From Bacteroidota bacterium (GTDB taxonomy: Bacteria; Bacteroidota; Bacteroidia; Chitinophagales; Saprospiraceae), in assembly GCA_020160935.1 (NCBI GenBank), contig JAIUPL010000022.1, forward strand, positions 43,820-107,819: 64,000 nucleotides of DNA. The letters run 5' to 3'. Position 1 is the stretch's first letter. Each line of letters starts with the position of its first letter. Both the position numbers and the translations under genes were made by a program. The notes under the pieces were generated by a model, which was given only the letters and a program-made list of their open reading frames with translations, was not told the origin of the DNA and made no database searches. Below are positions 26,311-35,293 of the stretch, in pieces.

Positions 26311-28899
26311 TCAATACCCATACAAATTCAACAACTTTTCCACCATGATAAACAATTGTTTTTGTTTGAGTTCCGAGGAATAGGCATATCCCTGGGAAGT
26401 GAATAGTCGTTCGTGCGTTTTGCTGCCCGACTGATTTTTCCGGCGCAGGTGTTCCAGTTTGTTGTGCAGAATAATCAGGATTTGCAGCAGGCAGGCTTTG
26501 TACAACCTTCTCAGATTGGAATGGGTCGTTTCGTTGTCGATCAGCAGCCCGGGGTATTTGGCCAGAATTTGTTTCAGGTCTGCCCCATAGTCCAGTTCAT
26601 TGTTGTATATTTTGTGCAATTGGGTTTTAATGTGATAGTACAGGTTTTGGTAAAAATCATCGATCTTGTTTTTGATGTTGTCATCGTCGCCCAGCAGTTT
26701 GCCAAAATCCCTGAGCAGATACCAGAACACGACGTGGAGAGAGGCCGTGGGCCATTTTTGTTTGGTACTGTTGCGTTCTCTACGGGCCGAGGTGCCGATG
26801 GATTCAGGCGTCAGGGTACCTGCGAATTTCGAATCCATGGAGGTGGTGATGATCTGAATGAAAAGGTTGTCGTAGAAATCTTCGTTTTTCAGACTCTTCA
26901 GGGTGTTCGAACTTTCCAGGAAATTCGACACGATGGTTTCCGATACCTTTTTGTTTTTCAGGGTAATCAGCATTTCGATAATGACGGTAGCCAGCGATAG
27001 TTCCTTGATGTCTGTCCAGTCCTGGATGTCATTGATCGCATCTTTGTGCGACATATGGCCTTCCGGAACGCTCTGTTCCTGACGGCGAGGTTGTTCGTTG
27101 CTGATGCTTTGAAATTTGATCACCGAAGCATTGGTGTGATCTGTTCTGCCGTCGGCGGTCAATTCTTCTTTCCATTCGGCTGTGACAGTGAGCAGGAAAT
27201 TGCTCATAAAAGACGAATTCCCCCCCGGGTGGCCCAAGTCCTGATCCTTGATGGGGTGAAATCCGGTCATCATATCTTTCCACAGCCCAACGGTGTTGCT
27301 GTCGTCGTCGTTTCGGTTATCGCCCAGTTTTTTATCCACGAATCTGGAACTGGATTTTTTAACCATACCTGCCGAGGTCAGGGTCAGCACGGAAGTGCCC
27401 GGGTCGTCGGCAAATACGCTGGCATACCTCGACGACCATCGGTTGTCCAATTGAGGCCCATCGGCCAGGAGTGTGATGAGCAGGGTAGGCCCGATGCCGC
27501 GGATGAGTTCGGAAACGGGCTCTAGTTGTGCCAGGTCTTCACAGATCAGCGGGCAGATGGACAACCAGCCGTTGGGCGCCATGATAGAAAGCCGACGCTG
27601 ACTGATTTCAATTTTTTCGTACCATCTTTTAGTGGTCGAAAACCTGCCGGCCAGGCCGTATTGTTTTATTTGGGCTTCATTGAGGCTCCACCGGTGGTGT
27701 TTTCTTTGGGAAATCAGGTACCATTTTTCGGAGAAATAAGTGGCGATGCGGAGTTCGTTGGTGGATACGTCCGTATCCGACAGGTTGAGGGGCTTGCTTT
27801 CCCGCACACCGGCCAATATGATGGGAATCTGGTTAATTTTATCTCCACTTTCCCTGTGCTCATTCCGGTATTCGTGTTTCAGGCAAGTGAGCAATTGTTC
27901 CCATTCTTCATTGTCGAGCGAGAGTTCGGGAAAAACGACGATATGAATCCGCTCGATTCCCTGTTCTACCTTGTATGCTTCGATCAGGGAAATGACATCG
28001 TGCGGATCGAGGCGTTTTTTGGCAACACCTTCATATTTGAAATAATTGACCGATTTAAAACTTTCGGTTTCTCGCAGGAAAAAAGTGTTGGGAATGGAAT
28101 TGGGCCAGCAAATGGACAGGATATTGATGGTGTTTTCCTGATAATTGATCCACGGAATCATGCGCCAGATCACTTCCACTTCTGTGGAATGGCAAGTGAG
28201 GTGGTGCGAAAACGAGCGGACGGTGAGGCCGGTTTGCGGCGTGCGCATTTTGGGCAAAACCGTACAAATCTGCTTGTCGAAGGTGGAAAGCGAGCCGCTC
28301 GAAATAAGAAGTGTATTGGCGACACAGTTGAAAAACGACGTTTCATCGCTGAACGCGCCGCTCAGGCCCAGGCCTGTACATACCTCGTCGCACACGGCAT
28401 GTACAAAAAGGATGGAGTTGATGAATGGAGTCAGGTCATGGGTAAGATCTGAAATATTTTCCTGGTTGGCGAGCCTTAGTTCATTGAAAGTCAGTGATTT
28501 AAGTTGCGAGCAGATCGTGTCGAGGTGGGTATCGAGCCGGTTTATCTGATGCAGGCGGTGCTCGTTTTCTTTGGGGAAAATTCGTTGAATGTTTTCCATG
28601 AGTTCGGCCTCGGAATCCATTTCGAAAACATCTTTCAGTCCGAATCTTGCAAACAGGCGGGCTGTAATGTTCCTTTTCCATATTTGCGCTTCGATTTCCA
28701 CTATTCTTTGCCACAGGCTGCCGTCGCCCTCAAATGATTGGAGCCATTTTTCGTGGAGAACCGCTCTGTAACAGCCGGTTTTTTTCATGATGTCAGTGGT
28801 GACAGCAAAAGTATTGGGCGGCCAGTTTTTCCAATTGGATATGTCTTCCCCAAACCCAAAAACCTGGCTGAGGTACTGATAAATGGTAAGTTGCTCCAT
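26311..28899 (-). CDS. Large protein with an internal nitrilase-like domain, unknown function
   Basis: 862 residues with no signal peptide or membrane segment. Residues about 255-515 follow the carbon-nitrogen hydrolase fold with all three catalytic positions: Glu325 in VVFPELSL, Lys400 in ISQRKHHRW and Cys453 in CPLICEDLA. Typical later strands (PTLLITLLADGPQL, SVLTLTSAGM) follow. The flanking 250 N-terminal and 350 C-terminal residues are helical, charged and unrecognised. Free nitrilases are about 300 residues, so this is a multi-domain protein. It lies at the edge of the defence island, transcribed alone from its own promoter. Substrate and role are unknown. Confidence 0.75.
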   Translation of the reverse strand: MEQLTIYQYLSQVFGFGEDISNWKNWPPNTFAVTTDIMKKTGCYRAVLHEKWLQSFEGDGSLWQRIVEIEAQIWKRNITARLFARFGLKDVFEMDSEAELMENIQRIFPKENEHRLHQINRLDTHLDTICSQLKSLTFNELRLANQENISDLTHDLTPFINSILFVHAVCDEVCTGLGLSGAFSDETSFFNCVANTLLISSGSLSTFDKQICTVLPKMRTPQTGLTVRSFSHHLTCHSTEVEVIWRMIPWINYQENTINILSICWPNSIPNTFFLRETESFKSVNYFKYEGVAKKRLDPHDVISLIEAYKVEQGIERIHIVVFPELSLDNEEWEQLLTCLKHEYRNEHRESGDKINQIPIILAGVRESKPLNLSDTDVSTNELRIATYFSEKWYLISQRKHHRWSLNEAQIKQYGLAGRFSTTKRWYEKIEISQRRLSIMAPNGWLSICPLICEDLAQLEPVSELIRGIGPTLLITLLADGPQLDNRWSSRYASVFADDPGTSVLTLTSAGMVKKSSSRFVDKKLGDNRNDDDSNTVGLWKDMMTGFHPIKDQDLGHPGGNSSFMSNFLLTVTAEWKEELTADGRTDHTNASVIKFQSISNEQPRRQEQSVPEGHMSHKDAINDIQDWTDIKELSLATVIIEMLITLKNKKVSETIVSNFLESSNTLKSLKNEDFYDNLFIQIITTSMDSKFAGTLTPESIGTSARRERNSTKQKWPTASLHVVFWYLLRDFGKLLGDDDNIKNKIDDFYQNLYYHIKTQLHKIYNNELDYGADLKQILAKYPGLLIDNETTHSNLRRLYKACLLQILIILHNKLEHLRRKNQSGSKTHERLFTSQGYAYSSELKQKQLFIMVEKLLNLYGY

Positions 28900-28952
28900 G
28901 GTTATAATACGAATGCTATAAAGTAAATAAAACTACATGTTTTTCGGCTTGA

Positions 28953-28983
28953 CAAACATAGCGAATTATATTGATGAAGGCAA
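28953..28983 (-). promoter_or_regulatory. Promoter of the nitrilase-domain gene
   Basis: On the minus strand TTG (complement 28981-28983) and TATGTTTG (complement 28953-28960) are 20 bases apart, a full TAnnTTTG match. The ATG at 28899 lies about 53 bases downstream. Confidence 0.55.
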
Positions 28984-29013
28984 CAACAAGGGAAATACGA
29001 TGCAGAAGGAGAG

Positions 29014-29127
29014 ATGAGTTATGAGTTAGGAGTTATGAGTTATACTCACGTTGCTTTTGGCATCTTTTATAGAGTAGCCGATAGCAACGTGAGTATAACT
29101 CATAACTCATAACTCATAACTCACAAC
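29014..29127. repeat. Inverted GAGTTAT heptamer arrays around a core hairpin
   Basis: Four GAGTTAT-type heptamers on the left face four to five ATAACTC heptamers on the right. The core (about 29043-29096) pairs ACTCACGTTGC with GCAACGTGAGT and contains TAGAGTAGCCGATAGCAACG, nearly the core of the 8782-8936 element. The right array includes the stop codon (TGA, complement 29121-29123) of the MotA-like gene. Confidence 0.9.
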
Positions 29128-29936
29128 TGTATCCGGTTCACCAAATTCTCCACCACATATCGCTGCATATTCAAATGCACCTCTTCTACCCGGGCTTCCA
29201 GTTTTTTGGATAAAATCACCACCACGAGGCTGAGGGCAATGGCCAGCATGGTAGCAAAAAAGGCCATACCCATGTGGTCGACAAGCGTTTCGATATCCGA
29301 AGCGGACAGCGAGACAGCGCCCGAGGCTACTGCACTTTTATCGGCATTGGTTGCCATAGGGGCCGGCTGAATGCTACCCAGACTCAGGATGGCCGAGGCT
29401 AGGCCCCACACCGTGCCAAGAAACCCGAAGGTCGGGATCAGCGTCTGGCAGATACCGATCAGCCAGAATTCTTTTTCGAGGGCTTTGTACTGCATAGCGC
29501 CCACGGTTTTGGCTATTTCCAGCGCGTCGGCCGGCGAGTTGTTGGATCGGAATTTGGTAGCGGTCTGTTTGATCAGGTCGGTGAGCATACGCGGGCCCAG
29601 GTGGCGTTCGGCTTCGATGGCATCGAGTTTGATGCGCGCCACGTCTTCGGGGTATAGCACGTATTGTTCCGATTCGGGCAGCAGTTTAGCCGTGTAGGCG
29701 CCTTCTTCGTAGTCGAGGCGTTTGGAAATGGCGTACATGCTGAACAGAGCCGTGAAAAAGCCCGCGAAAGCGATCATCTGGATAAAACCGTTGGGCATTT
29801 TGCCGCCCAGGGCAAAAAAGAAGGTTTCGATGGACGAGCCCATCGGAGCAAGGTGGTAGCCAATGCTGACAACAATGGTAACAACGATGGCGGCGGCTAA
29901 ACCCGCGAAAATCTGACTATTTTTAGTGGCAAACAT
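29121..29936 (-). CDS. MotA/TolQ/ExbB-type proton channel protein
   Basis: 271 residues with four membrane segments (about 8-30, 50-70, 155-185, 225-247). The family core is present: LIPTFGFLGTVWGLASAIL, with FFATMLAIALSLVVVIL in the last helix. ExbB-like proteins form proton-driven motors with an ExbD/MotB partner. The gene upstream (29988-30845) has the single N-terminal anchor of such a partner, so the two probably form one complex. The stop codon lies inside a GAGTTAT array. Confidence 0.85.
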   Translation of the reverse strand: MFATKNSQIFAGLAAAIVVTIVVSIGYHLAPMGSSIETFFFALGGKMPNGFIQMIAFAGFFTALFSMYAISKRLDYEEGAYTAKLLPESEQYVLYPEDVARIKLDAIEAERHLGPRMLTDLIKQTATKFRSNNSPADALEIAKTVGAMQYKALEKEFWLIGICQTLIPTFGFLGTVWGLASAILSLGSIQPAPMATNADKSAVASGAVSLSASDIETLVDHMGMAFFATMLAIALSLVVVILSKKLEARVEEVHLNMQRYVVENLVNRIQL

Positions 29937-29987
29937 GGTGCTTGATTTTTTAAAATGAAAGAAAAGTGCCTGGGAAAAGGAAGGGGG

Positions 29988-30845
29988 TTACCCCCATTTT
30001 CCGCTGCGTTTTTTGGGTGTGGAGGCAGGCGTAGTAGTCGGATCGGCCACTGGCGGAGTGTCGGGAGTCGGGGTGATTTTGTCCGAAACTTTAGCCATAC
30101 GCGGGCGGAATTCCAGTCCTGAGGCCGTCACTACCAGTTGTCCGGCCAATTGCCAGTCACTCTGGCTGCCGCCAATGGCATAGCGGCCGAAAGAGTAGGT
30201 TTGGGTGCGGCCGCCGCCGGGCACGATCTTGCCATACAGCGAAAAAGGCTGGGTAGCGGCTGATTTATTGCTTTTGCGCACGCGCACCAGCACATCGTAC
30301 GAGCCCGTTTGTATGTCCTTTTGATAAAAATAGTTCAGGCCTTTCTGATAGGCGAACGTGGCGTCCTGGTATTTGCTGGCGCGGCTAGGCTTCCAGGTGC
30401 GGCTGCCTTGTTGCAGCATCATTTCTACCGATTGTTTGGCCTGGTCGGCTTGTTGCAGCAGGATGACCACGGCGCCCTGGGTTTGTTTCATGAGGTCTAC
30501 GCTGACGGGTTCCTGCGGCCCGGTGGGGGCAGGATGGCCCGTTTCTGCGGGTTGCGGTTGGGGCGGCGGTGCAGGCTGTACTGGCGGCACGGGTTTTTCA
30601 GCGGCGCCGAACGTGCGTTTCCACCAGGAGCCATTGTTTCCGTTGGCTGGTTTGGCGGATTGCGTAGTAGCGTCCTGTTTTTTGCCGGGCTTGTCTGCCG
30701 AAGCCGTCAGCGGCGTGGGAGGTGGCATCGGCGCTGCATTCTGAATGCGGGAGTGCAAAAAATTGAGCACGATGAACACGCCCAGCGTCCCGATTAGCAC
30801 ATCGAGGGCCGACACGTAGAGCGGATTGATACCGTTATTGGTCAT
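29988..30845 (-). CDS. Single-pass membrane protein, probable motor partner
   Basis: 285 residues. It has a cytoplasmic start, one N-terminal membrane segment (about 10-30, with ALDVLIGTLGVFIVLNFL), a Pro/Ala-rich linker (about 35-110) and then a soluble domain of about 150 residues. An aspartate at the start of the single helix is the ExbD/MotB hallmark, and the next gene downstream is MotA/ExbB-like. No OmpA/peptidoglycan-binding motif is apparent. It overlaps the upstream zinc-ribbon gene by 11 bases. The complex may power a surface or envelope process; which one is not visible. Confidence 0.65.
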   Translation of the reverse strand: MTNNGINPLYVSALDVLIGTLGVFIVLNFLHSRIQNAAPMPPPTPLTASADKPGKKQDATTQSAKPANGNNGSWWKRTFGAAEKPVPPVQPAPPPQPQPAETGHPAPTGPQEPVSVDLMKQTQGAVVILLQQADQAKQSVEMMLQQGSRTWKPSRASKYQDATFAYQKGLNYFYQKDIQTGSYDVLVRVRKSNKSAATQPFSLYGKIVPGGGRTQTYSFGRYAIGGSQSDWQLAGQLVVTASGLEFRPRMAKVSDKITPTPDTPPVADPTTTPASTPKKRSGKWG

Positions 30846-31095
30846 GTTTTACAGCAGTTTGCGTGAAAAGAATCGACCGGCCGTTGTGCGGTTTGCCAAC
30901 CCGGGCGGCCACTTTGGCGTTGCAGCACGAGCAGCGCTCGGCATCCGAAGGGTTGGGCTGGGCACAGTTCCAGCAGGGCAGGGTAGTGGGCGCCGGCCCC
31001 GCTGAAGGGCTTGGGCACTCGGGCAGTTTGTAATTGCAATGGCCACAGCGCGCCGATTCGGGGCGAGCCGTTTGGCCGCAGTTTGGGCAGAGCAT
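30835..31095 (-). CDS. Double zinc-ribbon small protein
   Basis: 86 residues with two zinc-ribbon knuckle pairs: Cys3-Cys6 with Cys17-Cys20, and Cys41-Cys44 with Cys55-Cys58 (CSCC). There is a short proline-rich linker between them and a polar tail. Such ribbons often bind zinc and mediate protein contacts. Being first in a three-gene operon with the ExbD-like and ExbB-like genes, it may be a cytosolic regulator or adaptor of the motor. Its 3' end overlaps the next gene's start. Confidence 0.75.
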   Translation of the reverse strand: MLCPNCGQTARPESARCGHCNYKLPECPSPSAGPAPTTLPCWNCAQPNPSDAERCSCCNAKVAARVGKPHNGRSILFTQTAVKHDQ

Positions 31096-31124
31096 GGGAA
31101 AAGAATTTATGGGTGTGGGGGGCG

Positions 31125-31284
31125 TGAGGTGTTGAGAAGTTGAGGGTTGAGAAGATGAGGAGTTGAGGGTTGAGAAGTTGAGAACGTGTCATTTCAGGCT
31201 TCGTCATTGGAATTTCAGGAGCGAAGCGGTACACTCTACGAACTCTCACCTCTCTCACTCTCTCACTCTCTCACTTCTCTCACT
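31125..31284. repeat. TTGAGAAG and CTCTCAC arrays with a half core
   Basis: GTTGAGAAG/GTTGAGGG units (31125-31191) are followed by a core fragment with CGGTACACTCTACG (ACTCTACG at 31233-31240), close to the right half of the 10829-10890 core. A CTCTCACT array follows (31241-31284) and includes the stop codon of the PorT-like gene. The two arrays are different unit families, so this element looks chimeric. Confidence 0.85.
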
Positions 31285-32005
31285 GCCCGATATAATGCAT
31301 GTACGATAAGCCCACGAGCAGGTTGCGGTTTTTCAAGCCGTCGGGGCTCAGCAGTTTGAGGCCATGCGTGTAGCGCAGATCGAGGCCCAGTTCGCCGCGT
31401 TCCATGATCCACACGAGTCCGCCGCCGGCATTCAGGCTCAGGTCGAAGCCTTTGTACATGTCGTAGCGGCCTTTACCCATTTCGATGGTGTATTCGGAAT
31501 AATCGGTGCGGGTATCGACGGCGTCGGTGGTAGCAGGAAATTCCACGGTAATTTCTTCGCGGCCTTTTCCGCTGAAACCGAAGGAGAAGCCGGGACCCAG
31601 GGCCAGGTAAGCGCCCAGGTTGCCGCCGCCGAAGTTCTTTTCGAACATGATGGGGACATCGAGGTAGTTCAGGTTTTCCTTGAAGCGATAATCCACCACG
31701 CTGTAGTTGGCAGGGTAGCCAAAGTCGGGCCCTTGCCAGAAAATATTGCTTTCACTTTTGATATAGGCGCCGCGCTGGGTGAAGGCTATTTCAGGCTGTA
31801 CGGTAAATCGATTGCCGAGGTTGATTTCTACAAAACCGGCCACACTGGCGCCTGCGCGCAGGCTGGCATCGTAGGAGTCGCTCCAGTTGCGCGGCATTTT
31901 ATAGGTGGACAGGCTCAGGGCCGGGCGAAGACCGATGCCGCTGATCTGGGCGTTCAGGGCGGTGAAAACCAGGAAAAGGGCGGGCAGCAAAAATAATTTT
32001 TTCAT
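31280..32005 (-). CDS. PorT-like outer membrane beta-barrel protein
   Basis: 241 residues: signal peptide MKKLFLLPALFLVFTALNAQ, then alternating beta strands (GIGLRPALSLSTY, RFTVQPEIAFTQRGAY, GAYLALGPGFSFGFSG, LGLDLRYTHGL) and an aromatic end (VGLSYMHYIGQ). This matches the PorT/OmpW-size outer-membrane barrels common in Bacteroidota. Function is not determined. The stop codon is inside the CTCTCAC array. Confidence 0.8.
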   Translation of the reverse strand: MKKLFLLPALFLVFTALNAQISGIGLRPALSLSTYKMPRNWSDSYDASLRAGASVAGFVEINLGNRFTVQPEIAFTQRGAYIKSESNIFWQGPDFGYPANYSVVDYRFKENLNYLDVPIMFEKNFGGGNLGAYLALGPGFSFGFSGKGREEITVEFPATTDAVDTRTDYSEYTIEMGKGRYDMYKGFDLSLNAGGGLVWIMERGELGLDLRYTHGLKLLSPDGLKNRNLLVGLSYMHYIGQ

Positions 32006-32267
32006 AACGATGAAGTTTTTGGTCGAAGTGACGTTTTTCGTTTCCGGTGCAGGTATTTGAACCGGTTTTGCTGCTTAGTGAACAGTCGGGCAGAGAGGTA
32101 ACCACGACGGATGTTTTTTAAGAAAATGGTAACAGGAAAGCGGGTGGGATGCTATGGGGGTGTTAAATTCGTGGTTGATTAAAAGCCTCAATCCAACCTG
32201 CTCCCAAGCATTCATGTTTACATACCTTGCATAAAAAAACATCCCTCTCCGGGGTTACTTTTTTACC

Positions 32268-32858
32268 ATGACCAACACCAACTGGACAGACGAAACGCTC
32301 CTCGACGCCATCCGGCAAGGCGGCCAAGCCCGCGAAGCGGCCTTGCAGGCGGTGTACCAAAAGCCCGGACTGCGCGAAACGGTCATTCGGATCGTGCTCG
32401 ATCAGGGTGGCAGCCGCGACGACGCGATGGATGTGTTTCAGGAAACCGTTGTGCTGTTCGACCGCAACCTGCGAATGGGGCGTTTCGAAGGGCGCAGTGC
32501 GCTGTCGACCTATTTTGTGGGCATCGCCCGCTGGACCTGGCAGTCGCAGCGCCGCAAGCAGGGCCGCACCACGGAACTGCAGGCAACGCACTACGACGAA
32601 CACGTGGAAAGTCCCGAAGCGGAGGTACTGCGCGCCGAACACCGCTCCTGGCTAGAAGCCGTGCTGGGCCGCATCGGCGAGCGCTGCCGCGAACTGTTGC
32701 GCCTGTACCAACTCGATTATTCTATGGATGAAATTACTGCCGCCATGCAATATGCCAATGCCGATGTCGCCAAAAAAGAAGCCTATCGATGCCGCATGCG
32801 TTTCCGCGAACTGCTGGAACAACAATCGGCCTGGAATGACCTTCGCAACCCGTATTAA
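32268..32858 (+). CDS. ECF-type RNA polymerase sigma factor
   Basis: 196 residues. Region 2 is recognisable (SRDDAMDVFQETVVLFDRNL ... GRSALSTYFVGIARWTWQSQRRK), followed by an acidic linker and a region 4 with DYSMDEITAAMQYANADVAKKEAYRCRMRFREL. It is a group 4 (ECF) factor that should switch on a regulon when released by its anti-sigma factor. The next gene starts two bases after the stop and has the expected membrane layout. It is divergent from the PorT-like gene across 262 bases with no recognised gene. Confidence 0.85.
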   Translation: MTNTNWTDETLLDAIRQGGQAREAALQAVYQKPGLRETVIRIVLDQGGSRDDAMDVFQETVVLFDRNLRMGRFEGRSALSTYFVGIARWTWQSQRRKQGRTTELQATHYDEHVESPEAEVLRAEHRSWLEAVLGRIGERCRELLRLYQLDYSMDEITAAMQYANADVAKKEAYRCRMRFRELLEQQSAWNDLRNPY

Positions 32859-32860
32859 CC

Positions 32861-33808
32861 ATGCAGCCCGACGAAATACTTTTTTTCAAAATTGAAGACT
32901 ACCTGCACGGGCGTCTTGCTGCTGCTGAGCGGGTCGCATTCGAAGCCGACATGGCGGCAGATGCGGCCCTGGCAGCCCTGGTGCAGCAGCAACGCCAGGA
33001 AAATACAGCCCTCGAATTGCTCGCCGAGCGCGATCTGCGTACCCGCATGAACACCTGGGAGCGGCAAATGCCTGCAACATCGACCCTGCAACCCGCCGGA
33101 GGCCGATACCGCCTGCGCTGGCTGGGCTGGGCCGCCGCGGCCGTTGTGTTGCTGGTGGCTGGCTGGTGGTTTATTCGACCTGCCCAACCCGTGGAAGCGC
33201 CGGTAGCCGTGCAGCCTGCGCCGCCGCCTTCAAAAAAACCTACTACCGTACGCCCGGAGGGCAAAACACCGGCAGCCAACCCCGAAAAAGACATAGCCAA
33301 AAATGCGCCGCGCCCCGAGTCGCCCGCGCCCAAACCACCGCCTTCTGCCCCCCGCGAAAAAACGGTGGATTACGCCGCACTGGCCGACGAGTATTACCGC
33401 CAAAGCGCCTTTTTCCCATCCAACTCAAACAGTGGGGGCACAGGCGCTGCTTCCTACGACCGGGCCGTGCAGGATTTTAAAAAAGGCAAATATGCCGACC
33501 TGCTGTCGCAATGGAAAAAGGGCGGCAAACTGAATGCCAATGACCTGAAAGTCAAAGAGTTGGTAGCCCACTCGCTGCTAAAAAATGGCCAATATGACGA
33601 AGCCGTTAATGCTTTCCGGGAAATCATTAATACCCGCCGCCAACCCTACGCCGACCGGGCCGAATGGGCGCTGGCGCTGGTGTACCTGAAGCAAATGCCG
33701 GGCAAGGAGGCGCTGCTGCAAAAATCGCTGGATCGGATATTAGCCAGGCCAGGGCACGGGTTTTATGGGCAGGCGAAGGCGTTGAAGGGGCGCTTGGCAG
33801 ACAAGTAA
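32861..33808 (+). CDS. Membrane-anchored anti-sigma-like protein with a TPR-like C-terminus
   Basis: 315 residues. An N-terminal acidic domain (IEDYLHGRLAAAERVAFEADMAADAALAAL) is typical of putative zinc-finger-less anti-sigma factors. One membrane segment (about 88-106) follows, then a Pro/Ala-rich linker and a periplasmic TPR-like region (YDRAVQDFKKGKYADLL, LLKNGQYDEAVNAFREI). It follows the ECF sigma gene by two bases. Inferred role: it holds the sigma factor until an envelope signal arrives. Confidence 0.75.
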   Translation: MQPDEILFFKIEDYLHGRLAAAERVAFEADMAADAALAALVQQQRQENTALELLAERDLRTRMNTWERQMPATSTLQPAGGRYRLRWLGWAAAAVVLLVAGWWFIRPAQPVEAPVAVQPAPPPSKKPTTVRPEGKTPAANPEKDIAKNAPRPESPAPKPPPSAPREKTVDYAALADEYYRQSAFFPSNSNSGGTGAASYDRAVQDFKKGKYADLLSQWKKGGKLNANDLKVKELVAHSLLKNGQYDEAVNAFREIINTRRQPYADRAEWALALVYLKQMPGKEALLQKSLDRILARPGHGFYGQAKALKGRLADK

Positions 33809-33898
33809 CCGACTGGTTTTCCGCAAAAATGACTAGTCTCGTACCAACCAATGACCCCTTTGTGTGTGTCTATACTCCAACACAATAAAAATGCGGCT

Positions 33899-34237
33899 AT
33901 GAAAACATTTGCATTTCCAACATTCCTTCTACTTCTGTTGCTTGCCACCGCCTGTAAAAAAGATGACAGGTCTCAGGATGCCTCCTACATCGGCGATACC
34001 CAAATGCTCGGATGTTTCAACCGAATCGGCATCAAAACCATAAAGGACAACAACCAGGATTCTCTGATTATTATTATCCCCGACAACCTGCCTGCCAGGT
34101 TTAACGTAGAAGGCAAACACCTGCAATTCAATGCTACGATTCGCGCCAATACCCTGACGCCTGATTTCCCCGATCCGAGTATCGATCCGGGTACGCTGTA
34201 TCAGGCAGATGTATCGGACGTAAAAGAGATCGAATAG
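33899..34237 (+). CDS. Small lipoprotein, unknown function
   Basis: 112 residues from the ATG at 33899. The signal peptide ends in a lipobox, LLATACKKDD, so the mature protein is lipid-anchored. The remainder (IGDTQMLGCFNRIGIKTIKDN ... YQADVSDVKEIE) is not recognised. The upstream ATG at 33851 would add 16 polar residues ahead of the signal and is less likely. It lies three bases before the hydrolase gene, so they are probably co-transcribed. Confidence 0.75.
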   Translation: MKTFAFPTFLLLLLLATACKKDDRSQDASYIGDTQMLGCFNRIGIKTIKDNNQDSLIIIIPDNLPARFNVEGKHLQFNATIRANTLTPDFPDPSIDPGTLYQADVSDVKEIE

Positions 34238-34240
34238 GCC

Positions 34241-35284
34241 ATGAAGCCGGGTTGTTGCATGTTGGGGAAAACTGCTGTGCTGCTGTTGGCCGGTTTTTTC
34301 TTACCTGTTATCCTGCCTGCCCAGAAGCAGCACAACCGGAAAAACGCCCCGCCCATCTCCATCGACGGGCTGCGCCAGCGCTCCTATGAGGCCGTGTTGA
34401 AACCGGAAAGTGTGCTGGAGGAAACGGCGGCCTGCAAAACGGAAGTCATGTCGTACGTGTCCGACTACCTGAAAGTGTACACCCTGGTAAATACGCCTTT
34501 GAGCGAGCCGCCCAAACAGGGTTATCCCGTGATCATCTTCGGCCATGGCTATCACCCCAATCCGCCCAAATACGGCATCAATCCCGAAACGCGCGAAAAC
34601 CGCCGCCCGGGCGACTACTACCGCGGCCTGCCGGAGGCATATGCCGAAAAAGGATTTCTGGTGCTTACGCCTGATTATCGGGGGCATAATATCTCGGAGG
34701 GTTATGATTACACCCAGACGAGTTACCTGGCTACCAGTTATTATGCGATGGACGTACTCAACCTCATCGCTGCATTGAAAACCCTGAAAAATGCCGACAC
34801 GAAAAACGTCTTTTACATCGGGCATTCGCTGGGTGGCGACGTAGGTTTAAAAGTGCTGCTGGCCGACAAAAGTGTCCGCGCAGCCAGCCTCTGGGCGCCC
34901 GTGGTAGCCGACACCTGGGAGCAGGCTATGTACTACGGTGTGTATTACGATGAAAAAAGCGAGTACATCGACAGCACAAAAATGAAGGAATACAGCGGAC
35001 ATATCATACGCAATATCAACAAGTTAGGATATGCGTACACCGCCGAAGAAGGCGACCCGATCAACTACGTTTCCGATATTTCCATGCCCATTATCATCCA
35101 CCATGCAAAGGACGATCCCGTGGTGCCTTTTATGTGGTCGGTGGGTCTTGCTTCCCGCATGTACCATTTCGGCAAGTATTTCGAACTGTATCCCTACGAA
35201 GGGAAAGACCACCTGTTGCAGGGCGATCAACGCAGGCAGGCTATGCTGCGTGATGTGGCATTTTTTACGCGTTACCGAAAATAA
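34241..35284 (+). CDS. Secreted alpha/beta hydrolase (S9-like)
   Basis: 347 residues with an N-terminal signal (about 8-27, ending PAQK). The alpha/beta hydrolase core shows the oxyanion region IIFGHGYHPN, VLTPDYRGHNISEG, and the nucleophile elbow GHSLGG (Ser196). The acid (HHAKDDPVVPF) and base (YEGKDHLL) lie about 100 and 130 residues later. It resembles dienelactone-hydrolase/S9-type peptidases. Substrate is unknown: a peptide or an ester. Confidence 0.85.
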   Translation: MKPGCCMLGKTAVLLLAGFFLPVILPAQKQHNRKNAPPISIDGLRQRSYEAVLKPESVLEETAACKTEVMSYVSDYLKVYTLVNTPLSEPPKQGYPVIIFGHGYHPNPPKYGINPETRENRRPGDYYRGLPEAYAEKGFLVLTPDYRGHNISEGYDYTQTSYLATSYYAMDVLNLIAALKTLKNADTKNVFYIGHSLGGDVGLKVLLADKSVRAASLWAPVVADTWEQAMYYGVYYDEKSEYIDSTKMKEYSGHIIRNINKLGYAYTAEEGDPINYVSDISMPIIIHHAKDDPVVPFMWSVGLASRMYHFGKYFELYPYEGKDHLLQGDQRRQAMLRDVAFFTRYRK

Positions 35285-35293
35285 GATACTTGC

